Part shown: positions 24,206 through 30,723 of the stretch, in pieces | How the letters are laid out: every line of letters starts with the position of its first letter | Numbering within the stretch: the first letter of the stretch is position 1 | The notes under the pieces: model-generated | Database searches by the model: none | Told to the model about the DNA's origin: nothing | The model's input: only the letters and a program-made list of their open reading frames with translations | Program-made: the position numbers and the translations under genes | Source: an uncultured Bacteroidales bacterium | GTDB taxonomy: Bacteria > Bacteroidota > Bacteroidia > Bacteroidales > UBA932 | Direction: 5' to 3' | NCBI GenBank assembly: GCA_946187865.1 | Contig: CAMHST010000011.1 | Location: forward strand, 1 to 50,909 | DNA: 50,909 nucleotides

Positions 24206-25942
24206 CTAAGAAAGTGCTCCTATAAAAATAGAAGCATCCTCCGAAGGTAAACGGCTGAAGTAATCCCGGTATCTTAACCGTCTCATCCTTACTGCCCCAT
24301 ACGATAAGTCCAGAAAAAAAGCGATCGTTTTGTCCGGTAAACCTGCGAACATCAAAAGAAGGGTTCTGAAATCGGATTCATCCATCTGCTGTTTCTTCTG
24401 ATTCGGTTGATAACAAGCCTCTCTGACTTTTGCCATAAGTCCATCTTTATAGAGATTCACGCTCTCTTCTATTTGGGAGAACCACTGATCATCTTTCCTG
24501 ACAGCCTCAAGGGATTCGCAGAAATGGCGCATGATGTCCCCTTTCTTTTCTATATAATCTATATCCAAGTGCCGATGCCAATTCTTGTCTTCTTTTGAAA
24601 TGCCGTAATATGCTTCCGACCACTTATTGACCATTATCATTTGTTCCAAAACAGACGATGCCAAAGTGGAAAGAATCTGGTCCTTTTCATTCTTCAGGCC
24701 CTGGATTTCTTTCAAGGTTTCATCTGTCCTTGCCAGGTCCTCCTGTATTCTGGCCTCCATCTCCGCTATCTTTCTGTCTTTCTCCCGATTTTGCATCGAC
24801 CTTATTTTTAAACGTTGAAGAAGGAACAAAAGCAATAAAAGCAAGAATAGCGCTGTAGTAACAAACAGAATGCGCGTACGGACGGTAACAGCCTTAGCTT
24901 TGTCTGCCTTCATTTGATGATATTGCGCCAGGCTATTGGAGATAAACATGCTTTCCCGCTTGTTCATCAGCCGGTTTTGAATGTCCACAGCCAAATTCTG
25001 ATAATGCAAGGCCGATTGATAATCTCCACGCCTGTTCTGCGTACGGGACAGCAATGCATAATAACGAGCCGAATCCAATGGCGTTATTGCCTTTTGGCTC
25101 GCAATGGCGCCATAATACTCAGATGAATCGGCCTGCCCAAGACACGCGTAGGCATACATTAAATACCCGGCATCCTCCGGACGAATCCGACCGTTGATAC
25201 CTGTCTTGATACTACTTACGGCATAAGTAGCATTTTCTTCATTCTCCAATAATGCGATTACGCCTCTTGCCACTGATATTGTATTTTGCAAATAAATGTC
25301 TTCCGTTTTAGAGCAGTACTGATCCAGACGGGCAAACACAGAATCCGATTTTTCTTTGAGTCCCAAGTTATGATAGGCCAATGCCATCGGAAACAGAGAG
25401 TAGGAGGCATAATTCTCTTCTCCGATAGCTTCAAAGGAAGACACCGATTCCGAATAATGCTTTAATGCTTCCTCCGTATCATTTTGACGACTATATAAAT
25501 CACCGATATTACGGCATATCAGTCCCTGATAGTGATAATCATGAATCTCTTCTGCCATATTTCCGGCCTCAATAAATGATATTATGGCATCGGCGTGGCG
25601 GGATGCATTCATCTGAACCCGTCCCAAAGAGTACCACGAGAGCATAGCATGGTACTGGTCGCGGCGCCGTGAATAGTAATCCACCGCCACGCGGGCAAGC
25701 GAATCGTTACTTATATCAATGTAATTCTTATCCAGTGCCATCGAATAGAGCAAGGCGTACCTTGCCTGGAGTTTCTTGCGGGATAACGATTCGGTGTCCA
25801 TCCTTTGAAGCTGTCCTAATGCACTGTCGGGAGAATTTTGGAGGAGCAATTCCATGTTGTCCAGTTCGGATTCTATCCGGACTGTGTCGGAACACGATAC
25901 AATCGATACCAGAAGAAACAGTATGAAAACACTTTTTTTCAT
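24206..25942 (-). CDS. Membrane-spanning TPR lipoprotein regulator with C-terminal HTH (copy 1)
   Basis: 578 aa from MKKSVFILFLLVSIVSC (Cys17); the in-frame ATGs up to 25993 precede the signal. Residues ~25-330 are tetratricopeptide repeats (LYSMALDKNYIDISNDSLAR, ALKHYSESVSSFEAIGE). One transmembrane segment follows (ILFVTTALFLLLLLLFLL, ~352-370), then a coiled coil (~375-430) and a C-terminal HTH resembling LuxR-type ends (TLLLMFAGLPDKTIAFFLDL, SYGAVRMRRLRYR). This family is thought to sense an envelope signal through the TPR part and act on DNA from the membrane. It lies 142 bp upstream of DUF3244-subtilase on the same strand and is its likely regulator. Confidence 0.82.
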   Translation of the reverse strand: MKKSVFILFLLVSIVSCSDTVRIESELDNMELLLQNSPDSALGQLQRMDTESLSRKKLQARYALLYSMALDKNYIDISNDSLARVAVDYYSRRRDQYHAMLSWYSLGRVQMNASRHADAIISFIEAGNMAEEIHDYHYQGLICRNIGDLYSRQNDTEEALKHYSESVSSFEAIGEENYASYSLFPMALAYHNLGLKEKSDSVFARLDQYCSKTEDIYLQNTISVARGVIALLENEENATYAVSSIKTGINGRIRPEDAGYLMYAYACLGQADSSEYYGAIASQKAITPLDSARYYALLSRTQNRRGDYQSALHYQNLAVDIQNRLMNKRESMFISNSLAQYHQMKADKAKAVTVRTRILFVTTALFLLLLLLFLLQRLKIRSMQNREKDRKIAEMEARIQEDLARTDETLKEIQGLKNEKDQILSTLASSVLEQMIMVNKWSEAYYGISKEDKNWHRHLDIDYIEKKGDIMRHFCESLEAVRKDDQWFSQIEESVNLYKDGLMAKVREACYQPNQKKQQMDESDFRTLLLMFAGLPDKTIAFFLDLSYGAVRMRRLRYRDYFSRLPSEDASIFIGALS

Positions 25943-26003
25943 AGTAATGAAAAACTGCCGGAGGAAAAGATTCATGCTTGAACGAAACATCACTTTATTC
26001 TTC

Positions 26004-26128
26004 CTTTTTCCCGGCAGTAGATTTATGGCTGACGGGAAAAAGAGTATGGGACATCTTTAACACTCCTTCGGGCTCTGGTAAGGCCTTCTTGTATGCCAAA
26101 GTTTCCCATACTCAAGCATATGGGAAAC
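26004..26128 (-). promoter_or_regulatory. Structured 5' leader with three interlocking inverted repeats (attenuator-like)
   Basis: In the ~273-nt leader of the TPR gene: IR1 is GTTTCCCATA/TATGGGAAAC (26101-26110 and 26119-26128, 8-nt loop); IR2 pairs GAGTATGGGA with TCCCATACTC (26042-26051 and 26104-26113) and in the transcript is followed by five U; IR3 is CTTTTTCCCG/CGGGAAAAAG (26004-26013 and 26033-26042). IR1 and IR2 share a strand segment and exclude each other, as do IR2 and IR3 at one base, the logic of an attenuator or ligand-controlled leader. Confidence 0.5.
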
Positions 26129-26222
26129 CTTAATGGCAGGCCACAATTAAATTTACCAGATTTGAAGGAAGCCCGTCAAATAAGATTTCCTAAGAAATCA
26201 TATTGTCCTTGTTATTTGTGAG

Positions 26223-26253
26223 CAAAAATAAGCAATTCAACCGAATAATCAAA
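26223..26253 (-). promoter_or_regulatory. Consensus promoter of TPR regulator 1
   Basis: TTTG (complement 26250-26253), 19-nt spacer, TATTTTTG (complement 26223-26230): a textbook Bacteroidota promoter, placing the transcript start near 26216. The -33 and spacer part recurs beside repeat copy A (16533-16553), where the -7 box is missing. Confidence 0.7.
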
Positions 26254-26282
26254 TAGCACCGCCCGATTAACTCTTCCCCCCA

Positions 26283-26524
26283 GCGCAGGCGGCAAGGCTT
26301 TGGGAGCAGCGGTGGCCGTTTCTGGGAGAGGTGGTCACAGTTTCTGGGAGAGGTGAGCGCTGTTTTTGGGAGAGGTGCGTTTTTTTTGCCGAGGCCTCTC
26401 CCGCAGAAAATGCCTCTCAGGTGCCTGTGGGGCCGATTGCCTGGGAGAGGTCCCCATCAATTTATTGCACCTCTCCCCAAATACCCTAGCACCTCTCCCA
26501 AAACCATCCCATACCTCTCTCAAA
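26283..26524. repeat. Nested palindromic 22-bp repeat element, copy B
   Basis: Left arm GGGAGAGGT at 26324, 26346 and 26368, with a degenerate unit at 26302; right arm ACCTCTCCC at 26469, 26491 and 26513 (last one with one change). Spacing is exactly 22 bp. The 92-bp core (26377-26468) has the inward pair at 26394-26402 and 26443-26451 and a central CAGG-TG-CCTG, where copy A has CAGA-TG-TCTG. All pairs are symmetric about 26422.5. It lies between the TPR regulator promoter and gene scraps near the serpin. Confidence 0.85.
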
Positions 26525-26555
26525 TGCTGTTGCCAGCGTGACTCTGAAGGCCGGG

Positions 26556-26584
26556 CCGGAATCAGAACGGCACCCCGCCAGCTG
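26556..26584 (-). pseudogene. Possible vestige of a TonB-receptor 3' end
   Basis: This stretch matches the last ~25 bp of the intact TonB gene at 17031-17057 (GGAATCAGAACG, then CGCCAGCTG) with one substitution and one inserted base that breaks the terminal SWRVSF frame. Both stand to the right of a repeat copy. Too short for certainty; it may mark an eroded second copy of the module. Confidence 0.3.
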
Positions 26585-26634
26585 CTGGGATTGGCGTAAA
26601 TTCCGGCCGATGCGGCCGGGCCGGGGCGGAACTC

Positions 26635-26781
26635 ATGCGCAGCAAGTGCTGCGTCCGCCACGAACTGAACCTGTGTCCCAAACAGGGAAAGGCCCCGAAA
26701 GCGGAGCCTTTATACCTTATCAACGGCGGAAAGCGCCTCCGACTGGATTTTCACTGTGCAGCATCGAGATGACAGTGAGCC
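26635..26781 (+). pseudogene. C-terminal remnant of a U32 (collagenase-like) peptidase
   Basis: From 26635 the frame reads MRSKCCVRHELNLCPKQG ... PLYLINGGKRLRLDFHC, matching the C-terminal Cys-rich end of long U32 proteases (pattern: Cys, HEL, LCPK, LYL, LDFDC.C.M.V). After DFHC a small indel shifts the frame; the neighbouring frame continues CSIEMTV, the expected ending. The rest of the gene is missing. A decayed 3' fragment, unrelated to the intact U32 gene at 1056-2354. Confidence 0.55.
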
Positions 26782-26787
26782 AGCCAC

Positions 26788-28101
26788 CTACTGGAACAGG
26801 GTCCCCATCAGCAGGATAGCGTTGGTACTGGTTTCCCGGATAATATAGGCAAACGGGCGGTTGAGGTCAAAGACAACTTTCTCCGGCTCTTCCTGTCCGG
26901 GGCCCGCCGATGTGGCCATCACCGCCATAGTCACTGCAGCAAACTCTGTCCCCTTCTCCGTGACGTCGATCGCCGTGCGCTGCATGATAGCATTGACAGA
27001 CAGCTGTTCCGAGCTGATGCCCGAAAAATCGGCCGCGTTAATGAAGGGCAGCTTTAGGCCCAGAGCATTAAGACTCTTGGGCAGTTTGTCTTCTGTGCTG
27101 TACTCTTCGGAGAATTTGGGCAGGTATAACTCCATGGGGGTTACCTGCATAGATTTGAGCGCATCCACGTCCAGATTGTCAAGAATATCTTCCACAGACT
27201 TGCCTTCGTCCGGCAGGATAAGGATTAGCTCATAGGCACCGTTGCCATATTGCACCCCCGCGGCAGAATAACCTTCGAACGCGCGGTAACGCTGCATGTT
27301 GTCGGCATACAGATAATCTTTCTTTACCACGGCTTGGACACCCTGGAAATCACGACCTTCCTCCACGTCCCATTCAATAGTCCAGGGCGCTTTGAAAAGA
27401 AGCGCATTAATTAGCATCAGGCGGGTAGCAGGATCCAAGTCATAGAGCATCTTAGGGATTTTGCCCCCGGTCTTGTCCGAGCACCAGTCGTTAATCTGCG
27501 AGAGCGTCTTCGGGAGGGTAAAGTCTACGGAAAAACTCTCGGCATTGAAGGACTCTGCAAGTTGGGTCCTGTACTGCTCTTTCAGGTTCAGATCCAGCGC
27601 CGCCCACAGGGAATTGCTACTGGAAAAACTTACAAGAGGGTCGGCCTCGATAAGGCCGCTTAGCATTGTCTTATAGAAGGAGCCTACTTCTTCCCGGGTG
27701 GCGTCTCCCCATCCAAGAACGGCCGAGAACTGATTGTAAGTTTCGCCGGCAGCGCCTTCCGCTGCCATTGCAAGGGCAAGCGAGAGGCTAAGGGGAGAGA
27801 AGGCCACGTTTCCTGCCCCTTCATTTAGGGAAAGGAGCTGGCCAAAGACGTTAAGGCCAAACTGATTGGATGCTGTAAGCACGGTCTTATCCGATACCGA
27901 CAATCTGATAGGCACTGCCGGATGATAAACCTGCATTGAAGGATTGTCCTCCTGCCCCGACGGATCCTCATTCTCTTGTCCTTCCTTCGCAATAGTATCT
28001 TCCGGCACAGGATTCTGGAGCTCTTCCGACACCGGAAGCGTCTCACAACCCGCAAAAAGCAGAATGGCAAATGCGGAAAAAAACACAAGAACTTTTTTCA
28101 T
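26788..28101 (-). CDS. Serpin family lipoprotein (predicted inhibitory)
   Basis: 437 aa; lipoprotein signal FAILLFAGC (Cys19), then a ~50-residue acidic linker and a full serpin fold (~75-437). The hinge of the reactive loop, TEKGTEFAAVTMAV (~381-394), has the small residues typical of inhibitory serpins, although P12 is Phe. Counting from P17 = Glu382 puts P1 at about Ser398 with P1' Ala399. The serpin signature FDLNRPFAYIIRE follows. It should trap serine or papain-like proteases irreversibly at the cell surface. The small P1 residue would suit elastase- or subtilisin-like targets, including the subtilase encoded 4 kb away (inference). Divergent from TPR regulator 2. Confidence 0.9.
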   Translation of the reverse strand: MKKVLVFFSAFAILLFAGCETLPVSEELQNPVPEDTIAKEGQENEDPSGQEDNPSMQVYHPAVPIRLSVSDKTVLTASNQFGLNVFGQLLSLNEGAGNVAFSPLSLSLALAMAAEGAAGETYNQFSAVLGWGDATREEVGSFYKTMLSGLIEADPLVSFSSSNSLWAALDLNLKEQYRTQLAESFNAESFSVDFTLPKTLSQINDWCSDKTGGKIPKMLYDLDPATRLMLINALLFKAPWTIEWDVEEGRDFQGVQAVVKKDYLYADNMQRYRAFEGYSAAGVQYGNGAYELILILPDEGKSVEDILDNLDVDALKSMQVTPMELYLPKFSEEYSTEDKLPKSLNALGLKLPFINAADFSGISSEQLSVNAIMQRTAIDVTEKGTEFAAVTMAVMATSAGPGQEEPEKVVFDLNRPFAYIIRETSTNAILLMGTLFQ

Positions 28102-28120
28102 AATAGATAAGTATTGGTTA

Positions 28121-28151
28121 CAAATATATATTTTTTGGGTTAATTATCAAA
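28121..28151 (-). promoter_or_regulatory. Consensus promoter of the serpin gene
   Basis: TTTG (complement 28148-28151), 19-nt spacer, TATATTTG (complement 28121-28128), 19 nt upstream of the serpin ATG. Exact match to the Bacteroidota consensus. Confidence 0.72.
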
Positions 28152-28340
28152 ATAACGAAGTGCCAATCAGTAAATGTTTATTGTATTTCTGAAAAATCCG
28201 CGAGCATGGTGAATTCTAATTAGAAGTGCAACACACTTCAAAAGTCAAAGTTAAACATCAGTTCTGCAAATATGGCCTATTATCTTTTAAAAACATAAGA
28301 AATACTGTAACTTTTTATCAGTCATATTGCGTTGATAATC

Positions 28341-28372
28341 TAATTGTTACATATTATTCTATGTAACAATTA
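28341..28372. promoter_or_regulatory. Perfect 12-bp inverted repeat between serpin and TPR regulator 2
   Basis: TAATTGTTACAT and ATGTAACAATTA (28341-28352 and 28361-28372) flank an 8-nt loop in an AT-rich divergent intergenic region. It is too far from either gene end to be a terminator; an operator for the adjacent HTH regulator is the simplest reading. TPR regulator 1 also has a perfect repeat with an 8-nt centre upstream. Confidence 0.5.
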
Positions 28373-28406
28373 CGGTAAAGCATTTCTTTTTTTTCTACCA
28401 TTTTCT

Positions 28407-28414
28407 TATTTTTG
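28407..28414 (+). promoter_or_regulatory. Candidate -7 box of TPR regulator 2
   Basis: TATTTTTG, 20 nt upstream of the ATG at 28435; the -33 region is only a T-run, so the match is partial. Confidence 0.4.
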
Positions 28415-28434
28415 ATAAAGGAATATACTTTGTC

Positions 28435-30114
28435 ATGAGACCGTTTCTTCGTATTGTTGTATTGTTTCATCTTCTCGCCCTTTCGGCATGTCATAGTGAA
28501 ATAAAGGAAAAAATGGACATCTCTGAGTCCTTCCTTCGTCAAAGACCAGATAGCGCTCTATTTATCTTAAAGAGCATCAATCCATTATCCTTGCATTCAA
28601 GGAAAGACCTTGCCAGGTATTCCCTTTTGATGAGTGCAGCGCTTGACAAGAATTTTATTGACATTACCTCTGATACTCTAATCTCTTCTGCCGTAGAATA
28701 CTATTCCCGGCATAATTATCCCAGATATAGAATGTTGGCATATTATTACCAAGGAATAATCCAGAAAAACAGTCATTCGTTTTCCGATGCCATTGTATCA
28801 TTGGAAAGAGCAGAAGCAATTGCCTCTGCATTGGGCGATGATTTATACTTAGGATTAATCAACCGAAATAAAGCCAACGTATTTAACGCCACCAACAATA
28901 CGCAAGAAGCTCTGAATAGCATGCATAAGGCGGTTTCTTTTTTTACAAAAGCAGAGGCTGTTAATTACAAAGCTTATGCAGAGCTGTCTCTAGCCATTGA
29001 TTATCTAAACAGTCAGCATTACGAAAAATCTGATAGCCTTTTGGCCTATATCAAAACGGAGTACACAGACAGCAACCTAATACAATACTGTAATCTTTAC
29101 CATGCCGACATTTTAGCAATAACAGAGTCTGATCCGGTAGAAGCTGTTTCTCTGTTTCAGAATGTGCCCAAAACCTATTTCAGCATATTAAACTACGCTG
29201 ATTATGCTTTGGCGCATGAAAAAATCGGTAATCGGGATTCTGCAGATTACTGGTTTGCAAAGGGATATTCAGCGTGTCTCAATGGGGCAGATTCTGCAGC
29301 TCTTGACTATTCCAAGTCTAAACTGTCTTTTCTTAGAGGTGACTCTGACCTTGCCTTCCACCTCGTCACGCGAGCTGTTTCCGTCCAAGATTCTTTGACG
29401 CGAACCCTTCTTCAACAATCAATCAGTTGCTCGCAGCGGGATTATTATAAGAATGAAGCGGCGCTGCAAAAGGAACGAGTGAAGAGTACGAGACAGACCG
29501 TGTCTTTGGTTGGCGTTATTTGTTTATTGTTGGCTCTCTTTACTTTAGCCAGTTTCATAGTAGCCTCAAGAAAGAAAGATCAACTGTTGAAAGAGCAAAT
29601 GACCCAACTGTTCTTCAGTAAGAAAGAGATTGATAGACTCTCAAAAGAGAAGGCACATTTATTAGGGGCGTTGTTCAGCGGTCGGATAAATCACTTAGAT
29701 TCGTTGACAGAGAAGTACTTCCAAATGGATAATCTCAAAGAAAAAGGGGTGGTTTTTAATGAAATAAAAGAAACTGTTCAGTCATTAAGAAACAATCCCG
29801 AAGCCTTTTCGTCTTTAGAAAAAGATTTGGATCGCTATTGCAATAGTATTATGGCTAAACTACGTAGTCAAGTCCCAAGGATAAAGAATGAAAACTTGAA
29901 ACTGATCTCTCTGTTTTTCGCCGGAATTCCAGACAGTACTATACAAATACTCTTAAATAAAGTCTCTGTTGACAGCTTGAGGATGGCTCGTTCTCGTTTC
30001 CGGAAAGTCATTATAGCTTCCGGTGCTCCCGACACAGACTTTTTCTTGGAAATGTTGAATAAAAAAAAGCGGCCACAAGAAGAGACAACTGAAAGCTATA
30101 ATACTGATGTTTAA
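28435..30114 (+). CDS. Membrane-spanning TPR lipoprotein regulator with C-terminal HTH (copy 2)
   Basis: 559 aa, lipoprotein signal MRPFLRIVVLFHLLALSAC (Cys19). Same architecture as the copy at 24206-25942 but diverged: TPR region ~25-330 (RQRPDSALFILKSINPLSLH, LMSAALDKNFIDITSDTL), transmembrane segment ~357-377 (VSLVGVICLLLALFTLASFI), coiled coil ~380-410, and C-terminal HTH (LISLFFAGIPDSTIQILLNK, SVDSLRMARSRFRK). The whole gene is much AT-richer than the window average, more so than its paralogue, suggesting recent acquisition. It is divergent from the serpin and probably controls it. An inverted repeat AAGCGGCCA/TGGCCGCTT (30067-30075, 30131-30139) spans its stop. Confidence 0.82.
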   Translation: MRPFLRIVVLFHLLALSACHSEIKEKMDISESFLRQRPDSALFILKSINPLSLHSRKDLARYSLLMSAALDKNFIDITSDTLISSAVEYYSRHNYPRYRMLAYYYQGIIQKNSHSFSDAIVSLERAEAIASALGDDLYLGLINRNKANVFNATNNTQEALNSMHKAVSFFTKAEAVNYKAYAELSLAIDYLNSQHYEKSDSLLAYIKTEYTDSNLIQYCNLYHADILAITESDPVEAVSLFQNVPKTYFSILNYADYALAHEKIGNRDSADYWFAKGYSACLNGADSAALDYSKSKLSFLRGDSDLAFHLVTRAVSVQDSLTRTLLQQSISCSQRDYYKNEAALQKERVKSTRQTVSLVGVICLLLALFTLASFIVASRKKDQLLKEQMTQLFFSKKEIDRLSKEKAHLLGALFSGRINHLDSLTEKYFQMDNLKEKGVVFNEIKETVQSLRNNPEAFSSLEKDLDRYCNSIMAKLRSQVPRIKNENLKLISLFFAGIPDSTIQILLNKVSVDSLRMARSRFRKVIIASGAPDTDFFLEMLNKKKRPQEETTESYNTDV

Positions 30115-30152
30115 ATTCAATCTCTGCTTTTGGCCGCTTATATATCAAAGAT

Positions 30153-30172
30153 GGCATAGGTTCATCTATGCC
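30153..30172 (+). terminator. Short hairpin downstream of TPR regulator 2
   Basis: GGCATAG-N6-CTATGCC followed by GTTTCTTG, 38 bp after the stop. A modest intrinsic-terminator candidate; the larger AAGCGGCCA/TGGCCGCTT pair just upstream could also contribute. Between here and 30283 I see only a short stretch (GGCTCTGG, GCCCGTCAA) resembling parts of the TPR 1 leader. Confidence 0.4.
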
Positions 30173-30283
30173 GTTTCTTGAGGCTCTGGAAAGCCCGTCA
30201 ATGATTCCGTATAAGACTACTGCAAACAGATAGTGATTTGCAAGAACAAAACAATCATTCACACGGCAGGCTCGGCAACCATC

Positions 30284-30636
30284 GCGCAGGCGGCAAGGCT
30301 TTGGGAGAGGTGGTTGCCATTTCTGGGAGAGGTGGTCACAGTTTCTGGGAGAGGTGGCAACCATTTTTGGGAGAGGTGCGTTTTTTTTGCCGAGACCTCT
30401 CCCGCGGAAAATGTCTCTCAGGTGCCTGTGGGACCGATTGCCTGGGAGAGGTCCCCATCAATTTATTGCACCTCTCCCAAAATACCCCAACACCTTTCCC
30501 AAAATCGGCCCATACCTCTCCCAGAAACTGCGACCACCTCTCCCAAAATACCCCAACACCTCTCCCAAAATCGGCCCATACATCTCCCAAAATCGGCCAC
30601 CACATCTCGCAAAATACCCTAGTACCTCTCCCGGAA
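30284..30636. repeat. Nested palindromic 22-bp repeat element, copy C (longest)
   Basis: Left arm GGGAGAGGT at 30303, 30325, 30347 and 30369; right arm ACCTCTCCC-type units at 30470, 30492, 30514, 30536, 30558, 30580, 30602 and 30624, all at exactly 22-bp spacing. The 92-bp core (30378-30469) carries the inward pair at 30395-30403 and 30444-30452, symmetric about 30423.5. Between the 9-mers are variable ~9-nt stretches; right units 1-2 and 4-5 form a duplicated 44-bp block, apart from one base in the 9-mer of unit 2. Right unit 3 equals, inverted, the innermost left unit of copy A over all 22 bp. It ends 59 bp before the promoter of the next gene. Confidence 0.87.
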
Positions 30637-30670
30637 GCAGCTCCGGGTCCCTGCCCAAGCCTACAACACA

Positions 30671-30702
30671 TTTCCGAAATCTGCAAAAAAGCATTACATT
30701 TG
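30671..30702 (+). promoter_or_regulatory. Promoter of the third GH92 gene
   Basis: TACATTTG at 30695-30702, preceded at 20 nt by TTTC (30671-30674), 21 nt upstream of the ATG. The repeat element therefore lies outside the transcript started here. Confidence 0.6.
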
Positions 30703-30723
30703 CCCAAAGATCGTCTTGGAAAC

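Noticed and set aside
30284..30636. CRISPR array interpretation of the 22-bp repeats
   Set aside because: Repeats are only ~13 nt with ~9-nt variable parts, occur in both orientations around a symmetric core, and no cas genes are nearby.
30238..30723. Extension of the third GH92 frame through repeat copy C
   Set aside because: The translated repeats (LSQNTPTPLPK type) are a by-product of the 22-bp array; a good promoter and lipoprotein signal start at 30695 and 30724.
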